A stretch of DNA of 64,000 nt from Spizellomyces punctatus DAOM BR117. Its lineage: Eukaryota > Chytridiomycota > Chytridiomycetes > Spizellomycetales > Spizellomycetaceae. The stretch is taken from NCBI RefSeq assembly GCF_000182565.1, contig NW_015971551.1:399638-463637 (forward strand). Direction: 5' to 3'. The notes below the pieces were generated by a model. It made no database searches, was not told where the DNA came from, and was given only the letters and a program-made list of their open reading frames with translations. Within the stretch, counting starts at the first letter, position 1; every line of letters starts with the position of its first letter. Of this stretch, positions 1 to 11,634 are shown one piece after another. Made by a program: the position numbers and the translations under genes.

Positions 1-158
1 TTGGATCATCATATCATGTGACCAGACGCGATCTTGCAGCAAGTTGCTTCTTAACGCGTCCTCCTCGTCTTTGGCATTGAGGAAATTTCGTCACAAAATG
101 CACCCATTTATCTAGGGGATACTCCCAGCCTGGCATCAAAAGATTCCTGTGGATAGCT

Positions 159-3100
159 ATGACTGATTTCAGGACCAAAAATGTGCCACTGGACTGGAGT
201 AGGGTGCTCCAGTTCGACGTGGACGGGCTGTCTCAGCAGGTTAGTTCAAGTTGCTCTTTATACCTATTCCCGCGTGCTTGCTGATGTGTGTTTGTCGTGC
301 TAGCATCCTGAGCAGATTGATAAAGAGCTAGAAGACCTATATGAGGTGCTGGTGGAAGCCCACTTGCGCCCAGGCGACCCGCAGGCAACACCCGAAAACC
401 TGCTCCGCCTATTCCGAGTAACCCAAGCTGTTATGGAGTAAGTGCACGACGAAAGACTTATGTACCAGCTACGTAAAGGACGCATTTGGTGCGCACTTTG
501 AAGGCACATAGAATGTCGCGTGGGGCAGAATGGTAGATTATGGACCACTCAATTTAGATCCCCACCATAGGAATAAAAACCTTTACTTGGTACAAGCGGA
601 AGAGGACATACGCGCGCTTGAGGTGAGATTGGGCCGTAGTACACACACACTGCGGATATTGTTTGACCTATCGAGGCTGTTCAGACCCGAGTACAACAAC
701 AAGACGACGAGATGGACGGGTTAATGACCGGAGGAGACGCTTCATACGTTGCAGGTAGAACCACAGGCGATTAGCTATTTTCATAGACTTGAAATTGACT
801 GATTGGTTAATCTGGGGAAAGAAATTCGAACTCTTCGGGGAGATATTGAAGACCTTGAAAAGCGGAATGACGCATTGACCAGAGATTTAGCTGAGGCTGA
901 GGAGCAATTGGATGCTGAAAGGAGTACTATGAGGGAGATGACTGCGGTAAGATGTCATTTACACCAGTTAAAAATGGTAGTATGAACTCATGCATTGGTC
1001 GCACTTAGCAATTATCGACGGAGAGAGCGCGAGCATCCGCCCTTGAAGAAGCTGCCACCCGTATGAAGGCCGAAATTAAGGACTATCAATCCCAGATCCA
1101 GAACCGCAAAGACCGTTTGCAACTCAAGAATATGGACGAGGATCAGATCCGGAAGCAACTGCGGGTTGGCTTTTCCTCTTATTGGCCTATCGTCGTGACT
1201 AGATGGGGATTAACCCTCATTGGTCGAACATTGTCTGTATAGGAAAAGAACGGAGAGATTAACCGCTATCTTGCCGAGGTGGAACTGCTAAGTGCAGAGA
1301 ATACGAGGCTTACTGACGAAGTTCAGACAATGTCTCAGGAATTGGAGGCGACAGTAACGGAGTTGGACAGGTGCAGGAACTGAGTTTCGAGACGAAATGC
1401 TCCCTATCTGACAGCTCACATTTCTATTTACAGGAAGGAGAGCGAACTGGAGGAAATTCAGCGCGTCATTATTGATAATGACAACACCATCGATCAATTG
1501 ATCGACGAACGGGCGGCATTGCAGACGAAGCTCGAAGATTTGACCCAACAGGTTGAAACCGTGGGCTTTCAAGATGAACGCTTCCTTACCGAGCTTCAGG
1601 AAGAGGTGGAAAGTTACAAGCAAGCGATGCGGGATTCAGAGTCCGATGCCTCAGAAAAGGCCATGTTGATCCAGCGCTTGAAAGGCGACATCTTGAATTT
1701 GCAAGAGGAGCTGAAAACATATAATGTGGATGCGGTCAGCAAAGCGATGAGTGAGAAGGATGACATCATTGCAACATTGCAGGACAAACTCAACGAAGCT
1801 TATCACGATTTCGAGCTTTTGAGCATAGACTGGGACAATATTGATAAGGCTCTCTACACAAAAAGTGAAATTGACCTCGATTCTCTTCGTAGTCAATTGG
1901 AAACGGCGAATCAATTGAAAGAGAAACTGGACGCATATAAAGCTCGTCACAAAAAGAATCTACAGAAGATACGTGCCGTTGATGCCCAATTGGAGGAGAA
2001 GGAAAGAGAGTTGATTGGTCTAAGGGAACGGATCTCCCAATACGAAGGAGGCGTGTATGGATTGCAAGAAGCAGTCAAGGAAATTAAAGATTTAAAATTG
2101 CGGTTAAATTTACGTGACAAAGACCTGCTGTCCCGCACCCAACAAATCAACGAATGGGAAAGGCGGCTGGGAGACCTAATTGACGAAAACCAGGAATTGC
2201 GGCGCCTACTAGGAATGGATGAGAAATCTTCCGTGGATGTGACAAATGTCAAGCATATCAGAACTGTGGAACTCGAAAAAGCGCGGGCGCTTAACGAGCA
2301 ACTTCAACAAGAAATCGACCGACTCGAGGAGGAAAGACTTCAGCTGAAAGCGAGTTTGCGCCTTCGTGCTATGGAACGAGGAGAACGGGCGGTCCAATTA
2401 GGAATGACGGCTGAAGATATGGCAGGTTCGGCACTCTGAGTGTGTGGACCGACCATTGATATGCTCATTCCCGATTGTTAGACGTTGATGACTACGCTGA
2501 GAAATTGCGAATCAAGAGAGGAGAAGTTACCAGCGGCCACGCTCCAACTGCTACGGTCATACATAGTGATCAACTTGAGAAGCTGGCTGTAGAGTTGGAG
2601 CGGGCACAGGTAGACGGAAGTGAAGCACGGCAGCAAGTCAAAAAACTTGAGGTACCATACCGGTCATGCACCTCTCCTTGTCTTGAAGAGCTGAACAGGA
2701 CTCGCTTATTCCTGGGTTACAGGACGACATGCGCCGCCTCCAAAATGATAATGCAAATCTAGAGGCTGCGGTCAAAGAAGTTTCCCGTACCCTCATCCAG
2801 CTGCAACATAGCAATCAAGACAACTCGACGGAATCCCTGCTGTCGGAATTGAATGCTGTCCACAAGCTGGTAGACATCTTGGAAAAGAAGCAGAGAATCG
2901 AGAAAACGCGTGATTTGCTCGAGCTGGATGCTGGAAAGGACGTTCTCAAAGTGAACCAGGCAAGATCTTGTTTCCATTGGCGAGGTGCAATGAACATTTC
3001 TCTAAAGATGACAGATCACAGGCCTTGCGCGACGATTTGCAATCTGCTCGAGATAAGATTCGGCTAGCTCAGACAGAATTGGAAAACCTACGTGCGGAAA

Positions 3101-6100
3101 TTAGGCAAATCCGGGAGGATCGAGATCATTGGAAACTGGAAGCGCAGAATCCTAGAAAGCGTGCTGTTACTCTACCAACCGAGCTGTCGATGGGTAGCGC
3201 TGAAGATTATAGGGCGCTAGTCGAGCAATTGGTGGAATGTATTTTGGAACTTCAGACTAAAGATGCGGCCCTAGAGCAGAGCAAAGCGGCCTTGGAGAAT
3301 TATCGGGTTGGTATCATGAAGTTAATAACAAAGTCCACAGTGCCTTATGACACCAGCTTTGTAGGACTCATATGGTATGCTGGCCGGGCGGCAGCGCCAA
3401 CTGTATCGGGATTATCAGAACCTAAAGCAAGAGAATGCGGAAAAAGCGGCAGCACTGGAAGCGAATCTACGCGATGCAGATGCAGCAAGGGAAGCGGCAC
3501 AAACTCGCACGGAGGAACTCGAGACCTTGGTGGTCATTCTGTCGGCCGGATCGGATGAGTTGATCAAAAGCTCGCTAATTGAAGTGCAGCGGAAACTCAT
3601 GGTCCTGAAGATTAATGAAAAAGCTTTGACCCGTCGATACTTGGCATTACAGGAGGTGGAAAGCGGGTTGAGAACGGAGAATGAGAGATTGAAGGTTGTC
3701 CCGACCGAAACTCAAAAAAAATCTGAGATGCCAGACTGACATTGTACTCCTTGTCCTACCAGAATGATCTTCTACTCCTTGACAAAGCTTCCCGACAACG
3801 TATTGGATATCTTGCAGCGTCCAAGCGCGAGGCAAAGAGTAAGGTCCAGAGGTTACTCTCGGAATTATCTGGTAAGTGTACGCCTAGCTCTGATGGCTGA
3901 AGAGGTCAGATTGACTCGGCTCATTCTAATCTGAATCAGAGTCGGTGCCACGTAGCGAACATACTCAGTTGGAGAATCGCTTGAATCTTTACGTCGCCAA
4001 AAGTCGGCAGCTTCTTGAGAAGGAACAACATTGGATCGGCGAAAGAATCCGATGTGAAGAAGATGTACAACGTGCACAAACATTACAGAGCAAAATGCAT
4101 GTTGTTGAGCTTGAGTTAACGGAAGCCAAAGAGAAGGTATTGCATACCCGACATATATTTTGAGAACAGGCAAAACATTAACCATTGGCCATACGTTCGC
4201 GACGCTAAGGCTTCCAAAATGGAAGATGCTCTTCTTAAGGCGGCAGAAGTGCCAGGTCAGTTGTTGANNNNNNNNNNNNNNNNNNNNNNNNNNNNNNNNN
4301 NNNNNNNNNNNNNNNNNNNNNNNNNNNNNNNNNNNNNNNNNNNNNNNNNNNNNNNNNNNNNNNNNNNNNNNNNNNNNNNNNNNNNNNNNNNNNNNNNNNN
4401 NNNNNNNNNNNNNNNNNNNNNNNNNNNNNNNNNNNNNNNNNNNNNNNNNNNNNNNNNNNNNNNNNNNNNNNNNNNNNNNNNNNNNNNNNNNNNNNNNNNN
4501 NNNNNNNNNNNNNNNNNNNNNNNNNNNNNNNNNNNNNNNNNNNNNNNNNNNNNNNNNNNNNNNNNNNNNNNNNNNNNNNNNNNNNNNNNNNNNNNNNNNN
4601 NNNNNNNNNNNNNNNNNNNNNNNNNNNNNNNNNNNNNNNNNNNNNNNNNNNNNNNNNNNNNNNNNNNNNNNNNNNNNNNNNNNNNNNNNNNNNNNNNNNN
4701 NNNNNNNNNNNNNNNNNNNNNNNNNNNNNNNNNNNNNNNNNNNNNNNNNNNNNNNNNNNNNNNNNNNNNNNNNNNNNNNNNNNNNNNNNNNNNNNNNNNN
4801 NNNNNNNNNNNNNNNNNNNNNNNNNNNNNNNNNNNNNNNNNNNNNNNNNNNNNNNNNNNNNNNNNNNNNNNNNNNNNNNNNNNNNNNNNNNNNNNNNNNN
4901 NNNNNNNNNNNNNNNNNNNNNNNNNNNNNNNNNNNNNNNNNNNNNNNNNNNNNNNNNNNNNNNNNNNNNNNNNNNNNNNNNNNNNNNNNNNNNNNNNNNN
5001 NNNNNNNNNNNNNNNNNNNNNNNNNNNNNNNNNNNNAAATTGCATCAGCATATATTGACATTGCAAATGAGCGAAGCGACATTGTGCGAAGTTGGAAGCG
5101 GCTCATGCAAATGCGCTGAGACTAGAAAGCACAGTGGTGCAGGTAGGTGCAAACCTGCAGTCTCGAGTAAGCCTCACTACTTTTTAACCTAGATGTTTTA
5201 TTATCAGCTGGAGAAGAGCATCGATGAGCGCGACAATATCATTTTCCAGTTGCGACTAGACCAAAAGAGCAGTATGAGACTACTTCAAAAGAGTGCTAGC
5301 GATTTGCGAGCAAAACTTGCTGGCGCGGTTTATCTGGATAAATATGAGCGCGCATGCGAGCGTACGCGTATTTTGGAGGCTCGCAAAACCGAAGTGGATA
5401 AAAATCTTCAGACGTTGCTGGACCAAAAACGAGCTCTTGATGATAACCTAGCTGAAACCAAATTGAAGTTGGAATCGCAGGAAGAACTTTTGGAAGCTCT
5501 TCGAAACCATTCTGCAAGTACCGAACGTATTGCAGCATGGCACAGCAAAATGGCAGCCTTGCAGCTGGCAGATCTGCGGTTGCAGCGGGATATTGCTCGT
5601 GAGCGGGAAGCTTATCACGCCACTAAAAGGGAACTGCGTGACAATGTTGTTCGTTTGGCCCAACTGGAGGAAGAGTATGTATCATTACAAAGTGAATTCG
5701 ACGCACGACAGCTGGAGTGGGAAAAACGACAGGGAGACCTTGAAGCAACTATCTGCAACTATGAAGAGGAGCGTGACCGCATCTTTCAAGCAGCAACTGC
5801 TACAGAATTCAAAGATGTAGTCCCAGATCGCAGTCTCCCGGTCGGTCAACAATTGGAGACAGCCCTGCGTTTGCTAGTTGAGCGAGGGAGACTTGTCACG
5901 GCGCAGGAGATCAAGATATCCACCCTGGAGGGCAAGGTCAGAACACTGGAAACCCAGCTGCAAACTAATGTGGACGAGCTGTATAAAAGTAAATCAGACT
6001 TGACGCATTTGCGTCTCGAAGTCACAACAAAGCAAATACACGAAACGAACACCGCTCATAACATCATCACCGCCAAGGAAGGAGTTTCTACCTTCGACCA

Positions 6101-9100
6101 GGTGCGGGATCGGGAGGGCGAGGCAATTCGAGTGGCCAAAGAAACTGTTGCGTCGCTGCAGAGACAATTGTCCGCTAAAGATGAGCTTGTAGAAAAGTAT
6201 CGCAAAATGCTGAAAGATGTGCGCGGGGAAATGATGTCCCATAAGGAGGAGTACAAAACCGCCTTGCAAGAGCGTACGGATACAATCAATGCATTAAGTG
6301 ACAGGCAATTGGAAAGGATTCGGCGACCTCACGAGCATTCCCAAAGTACAGCAAACCGTGAACCAGAGGCTGACAGTGGAGCCATTGAAGAATGGGAGAA
6401 GATGCTAGCTGCCAAGGAACAGGAACTTTTAGGTTTGCAACTGCGGATGAAGGGAATTGAGGAAGTGGCCGAGGCGACACGTAGTGACCTGCAGGAGAAG
6501 ATTCACTTGTTGACTGCAGAGCTTGACGAAAAGCAGAACCAGATAGATGGAAAGATGCTGGAGTTGAGCAACATACGTTTGGAGCTGAAAGAAGCGCAGC
6601 TGAAAGCTGAAGAGCCTCCCTCCAAGAAAATGGTCAACCTTGTCAATCAGTTGCGGCAGGAGTTAGAAAAGAAAGATGCCAAGCAAGCTAACCTGATTAA
6701 AGTCATTCAAGAGCTCAAACAATCAATGATGCAGACAGCGGAAGAAGCTGCGAAAATGAAAATCGAAGAGAGCCACGGGCGAGCGGACGTGGAGGAGTTG
6801 GTACAACAGCGTACGAGGGAGTTGAGTGACCAGATTGCGGAGCTTGAGGGTAAAGGGCAAAGGATCAACAAAGCAAATGCTGGGGAACGGACCGAAGAAC
6901 AACTTGAAAAGTCTATACAGAAGCTAAAGGAGGAAGTTAGCAGACGTGATACTGTGATAGCAAACCAGGCGACAGAAATACGCAAGCTGCAAGGAAATCT
7001 GAAGGAGCGCAAATTGCAGATGACAAACAGCAAGATCAGTGAAGCACGTAATAAGGATCCTCACAAGCATCAAACTTCAGAAGAAGGGACTCTTGGAAGA
7101 ATCCGCGATCACCAGCCTCGAGCCGCCCAGGCTCTCAGAGCTGAAGAAGACAAAATTACTGACATTGCAAAGGAGAGATGGGAGATGGAGAAAAAATACC
7201 AGAAACGCTTGGAAACACTCAAGGAAAAGCTTTCTAATAAAATCAAAGAGTTAGAAGAGGCCTCACGCACAATATCTAGCTTACGTGAATCCCTTGCTCG
7301 GACCGAACGTGAGCGCAGCCGACTGCAGCATAAGCTGCAAGCTGCTTCCGCGCAATTAGCAGTCGCGCGGCAACTGCCGAAGGGTCAAGCATATGGTGAG
7401 GGCATCTCTGAGGAACTTCAAGGTGAGGAGCAAGCACTAGAACACCGAAGGCACCTCGATGAGCTAGAGAAATCGCGGCAACAAATATATGAGCTGGAAA
7501 CGGCAATCGAGCAGTGGAAGAAGGTAAGAGTTTTGCACATGTAATTGCTGTGGCGGTGAGGTCTGCTGCTGACCGTCTTGGGGTGTTTCAGCGCGCAGTC
7601 TTACAGCCAACCAAGGAAACAGAACAAGCGCGACATGAGGCCCGACAACTCCGAGAGCGCCTTCAAACTCTGGAAGAACTTAACGACCAACTACGCAGGA
7701 GCAGAGGCGCCTTCTCACGGTCGCCCGAACCAGGTGGGATTAATCCAGATGCAAAGATGGGTGAAAAGACAGCCAGTCTTGTCAGCGTGCTGGAGAGCAG
7801 AATTCGGGACTTTGTGGTATGCTGGGCAGTTTTTGAGGGCTGGCACTCCAAAGAGCTAACGTAACCGGTGCATAGAACAAATACGAAGCGCTCGAAACGG
7901 AGAAGCTCAAAACCGACAATGATTTGCTGGAATGCCGGTTTGAGAGGGATGAAGCAAACGACGCAAGAATGCGCCTTGAGCGGAGGTTACAAGAACTTGA
8001 AGAGGTAAAGTGTCTTCCCTTGAATTGGCAGTTTGAGCCGTGTCACGTATCAAGACTCCAATTTCATATATTAATGCCCTATGCGATTAGTACCTATCCC
8101 AGATCAAAGAAGCCGAAGAAAAGCGAAAAGTGGCTGAAAATCAGGCTACAATACCCGGCTTCACCATACCCCTCACCAAACTCCGGAGTGCGCCTCACCT
8201 GTTTTTGGAGCGATCGCCTCAAGAGCTGGTAGCAGTCATACAACATCTCGCCCGGAGCAATGAAAGACTACGGAAAGACTGTGAAAGCGTGAAAAAGTAT
8301 GGAGCAAGCCAGAGCAAGTATATGGAAGCGGTTAAGGAGATCAAGCGGCTAAAGAAGGAGCTCGGACAGAAAGGAGAGGAAACAAGAGCAGTGTCGGACG
8401 AAATGAAAAGAATTGCAAGGTACTTGGCGGGACTCCCTGATATACCGGGTGACCCTCATCTGACATTTTCCATTGACGGATACAGGGTGGAAGAAGAGAA
8501 TGCAAAGCTACTCCGTCAGCTTCGTCAAGAAAGGGATAAAGCCACCAAACACTTTGCTCGGGGACAGGAACTGGAGATGGCCAAAGAGAAACTCCATGAT
8601 GAGCTCATGCAAGTTCGGAAGACTTTAGGTGGAATAAAACTTGGCACCCCTGGAATTAATGAAGATGAACACTCTGAGGAAGAGAAAATGGACGTTGAGG
8701 CGCTGGTGGAAAGGCTAAAGGAATTGGTGAGGTTCTTCATCAAGTAGTAACCACGTTTTTTTAATTTTAAATTTACTGACGCTTCTCTGTATAGACGAAG
8801 CAATTGGCTGAACGAGATGGAATGATAGAAGGTTTTCTCAAAACAGACAACAACGAAACCACTAATCTTGCTGCGGAGAATCGCAAACTGAGCAGAGAGG
8901 TTAGTTGCTTTGATCTTGAGACAGTTGTAGATTTCGCAACCCATTGACCCCGACCGTAGCTTGAAATGTGGCGAGTACGTGCAACAAAGCTCACAGAGCA
9001 GATAGCATCAGAGACATCCCGATCACGACAACATGTCGTCAAACCGGGTGGCGAGGATGCAACCCGCGGCGCTTCACCGTCTGCTCTACCACGCGATAGT

Positions 9101-9417
9101 GAAGAGCTGGCGGCCCTGCAAAATAGATTGGATCAAGTCGAAAGGGAAAACGCGGAGCTCAAAGGTTGGCTGGCTTTCTTCTGTCCTGACCCATCGCTCT
9201 TGTCTGACAGAATATTCATCCGCTAGATGAGCTAGCTGCGTTTGATCCTGCCTTTTTCGAGGAATTGGAGGATCTCAAATGGAACTATCGGGAGAGCGTG
9301 CGTGTCAACCTTCAATATGAGGAAATAATACGGGATTTATGTGAAAAGGCGGGCGTCAGCCCTCACGCGGTACTTACGACAGTTGAAAAGGATGACCCCG
9401 AGGGTGGTGGAGGATGA
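159..9417 (+). CDS. CEP290: CEP290 homologue, ciliary transition-zone coiled-coil protein (interrupted by assembly gap)
   Basis: CEP290 bridges microtubules and membrane in the ciliary transition zone and acts at the basal body. The start at 159 gives a first exon reading MTDFRTKNVPLDWSRVL. The second exon carries LLRFRVTQAVM-like sequence (seen as ENLLRLFRVTQAVME), which matches the conserved CEP290 N-terminus. The body is almost continuous heptad coiled coil over many exons with introns mostly near 50-80 nt, for example donors at 240 and 438. The end is diagnostic: AFDPAFFEELEDLKWNYRE near 9238-9300 matches the invariant CEP290 C-terminus (FDPSFFEEIEDLK in animals). The stop is TGA at 9415. 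The span would encode roughly 2,500-2,700 residues if the N run has its true length, against about 2,480 in human. The N block at 4268-5036 hides part of the central coil. Family assignment is secure; individual exon borders are not all resolved. Confidence 0.93.
4268..5036. other. Assembly gap (769 Ns) inside CEP290
   Basis: A continuous run of N lies inside the CEP290 coding region. Coding sequence resumes on both sides, with coiled coil before 4260 and after 5040, so the gap hides exon and perhaps intron sequence of the same gene. Reading frames spanning the Ns are artefacts. Confidence 0.99.
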
Positions 9418-10019
9418 TGATGTTCTAGTTGATACTTTATACATGGTTTCCTGTGGAAGATGAAAATGCGGGCCCTTCTCGCCTATATATGGGTGATTTA
9501 GTGTTTTTGATGGTTCGCTTCGTTCAAATGAAGTGTATTGAAAGCTGTCTCGCTCAATCTCCACGCTTCCTTTTTGTTCCCCTCTCCAAATTTCCGTACT
9601 GTGGTTCTTCACGAGCTATCTTGACTCCAGGATTAGCCTCCTCATACTTCCGGAACTGACCGCGATGACTCTTACATGTTAATAATGTACAGGCCCAATG
9701 AGAGGAGAGACATTGTTTCCCCAACGCAACTTAACATTTTCAAAAGCATCCGCAGAGCTCGCTGTTTTTCGTTGCGAGGCATGCCACATCCAAGGTCAAT
9801 TAATTTCCCTGCAAAGAACATGTGCTTACTGCTTTCAACAACAATGCACCAATTCATCCCCGCCATTTTCATCATCTAATCACGGTGACTGTGGATGTTT
9901 ACTCTTCCAATCCTAAGCCTCGTTGCTACGCTAACTGTACATAAAGCTTCAAATTGTGCCCCAGATCTGTGGGGCAAAAGAGGCGAAAACTCTATGATAA
10001 GATGGTGGAAGATACAACC
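9418..10019. other. Convergent intergenic region with an uncertain small ORF
   Basis: This spacer lies between the 3' ends of CEP290 and the isochorismatase-like gene and should hold both 3' UTRs. A 72-codon plus-strand frame at 9698-9916 contains two CxxC pairs (FRCEAC, then TCAYC followed by QQQC), like a small zinc ribbon. Another plus frame (9676-9879) and a minus frame (9672-9875) are open over the same bases, so the coding case is weak. No RNA gene is recognisable. Confidence 0.4.
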
Positions 10020-11335
10020 CTAGTCGCTGCTTGATGGGTTTGATGCGAAAGAGTTGTTTTCAGAGGACTTTTGCAGGTCGTTTTCGTTCGCCAATCCATG
10101 CTTTTTGTGTACTTCCAGGATATGATCCAAATCGAGCTCATCTGAATTTCTGGTAGTTGTCCTTAGAACACGTTCCATGAGAAGAATGGCGGCCGCGGAT
10201 TCTTCCGATGATGTAGAAGCAATGCAATCTATCAAGGATATACAAAATGTAGTCACCGTCGCGTGGGAGCGGTTGAAACACTGCACAAGCCTACCAACCT
10301 TTTGGCACAAAGGTAGCAAAGTCACGCATGTACGCATCGTTGGCGGTAAATAGAATGCAAACGTTCCCTGCCATCCCCACGATGATCAGTGTCTTTATCT
10401 ATGGTATTCCAGAGGTAGTTTAGTAACCTGGCCCGCCCATCTCGCTGTAAACGTTTCCTCTCACCCGTAGATATGTCAGTAGTGAATCGAGGGCTGTAGC
10501 ATAAAAAGCCGAATGCTTGGGTTTCAGCACGAAATAATCGTCCTGCATGCAGATGCTTTAAGCTAATCGAATCATGCACGAGGATAAGGAGGGACCTTAC
10601 CGATCGGGGTTTGAGCATTTCAGCAACAGCTTTGCCTGGCGTATTATTCTCGGTAACATGCTCATATATTTGTTGCAGATTTGACCGCCACTGACGATAA
10701 GGAACCCATGTGTTACTTTCTTGTCAAGTCTGCCGCGATTGACTCAATGCTCACCCTTCCAAAGTTGTCGTTGCAGTAGATAATCGGGATTCCAGAATCT
10801 CTACATTTATTCATTAAATTCCTGATCTTGGGTCCCATTTTCTTTGCTTCTTCGACTATATACTCGTTGCCCTCAAATTCAATGTCGTTTATCACATCAA
10901 CGAGCAGCAAGGCGACTCCAACACCAACGCCAGCTGCAATTCAAATAAGGTAAGAGCAGGTTGCGTTTGCCTAAATCGCATAGAACCCACCAGCGTCCCC
11001 TTCTGGTTGATCTCCCACCATGTTTGGAAGAGGAGCACCCGTGTGCTTTCTTGCCTTGTTCAGTTGTTCATGTATCTCTGCTTGACCGAAGTGTTGGATC
11101 CCTTAGGAAACCTCCTAATAACACAGGACAATTACGATTTCCCACCCTTTCTATGAGCCTCGCTTGGCATAGTGTGAGAGATATGTTCCCTTGGTTGCGA
11201 ATAAAAGTATCTTCTCCAAGATGGTCCACAGGTACTCGACGGATATAACGGTTTTGAGATGTGTGATACGGTCGAATCAAATATACAGAGAGGACGCAGC
11301 CAGCGCAGATGTTTGGGCTGCAGCCGACAACTCAT
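10020..11335 (-). CDS. Isochorismatase-family cysteine hydrolase, probably mitochondrial
   Basis: This is an isochorismatase-like (cysteine hydrolase) enzyme; the substrate cannot be told from sequence. All three catalytic positions are visible: Asp in LLLVDVINDIEF (about 10883-10910), Lys in VLKPKHSAF (about 10515-10540) and Cys in GMAGNVCILFTANDAYMRD (about 10330-10385). I read six exons. Exon 1 starts at 11335 and joins across an intron with donor GTGGGA near 11136 to an exon reading EIHEQLNKARKHTGAPLPN. Two further splices restore YCNDNFGR-WRSNLQQ and KPRS-DDYFVLKPKH. The first ~50 residues are arginine-rich with almost no acidic residues and contain RRYFYSQ, which resembles a mitochondrial presequence with its cleavage site. 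That location is inference. It is divergent from the transporter at 11635, with 299 bp between start codons. Confidence 0.85.
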
Positions 11336-11634
11336 TAAGGATTGTTTTTGCGAAAGACGATGCTCCAAACTCGTCCAAAGTCCGTCAAAAGCGGTGCAGG
11401 GCGAGCCGATGACGCTTCGATTACGATGTGGCTTGGCAGCGCGTCTCGATCACCAAAAGATTTCCTGGATCTTTGGTAATACGACTTGGGAATCAAAACT
11501 TGCCCACCGACCATGTCGCCATCCTTCAGCGAGATCCTGGAAATCCAAGTATAGGAGCTGTAAATTTCCCCCTCGGCTAGGATTTGAGAGTTTCCCATTC
11601 GGTCTGCCTTAGACTCGCCCATGTTTATAGTGCA
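11336..11634. promoter_or_regulatory. Head-to-head promoter region, isochorismatase-like gene / FUSC transporter
   Basis: These 299 bp separate the start codons of two divergent genes and must contain both 5' ends and core promoters. Open frames run across it on both strands, but none shows family similarity. No TATA box or known operator is evident. Confidence 0.5.

Noticed and set aside
1-158. Possible upstream exon or gene end before CEP290
   Set aside because: No conserved coding sequence is visible; the stretch is best read as promoter and 5' UTR of CEP290.
3865-5106. Long frames on both strands across the N block
   Set aside because: They are open only because Ns contain no stop codons; the real coding sequence is CEP290 on the plus strand.
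11259-11612. Cys-rich plus-strand frame upstream of the FUSC gene
   Set aside because: It overlaps exon 1 of the isochorismatase-like gene in antisense and matches no family.
11584-11634. Upstream extension of the FUSC protein start
   Set aside because: The extension begins at TTG, not ATG; the first in-frame ATG is at 11635.
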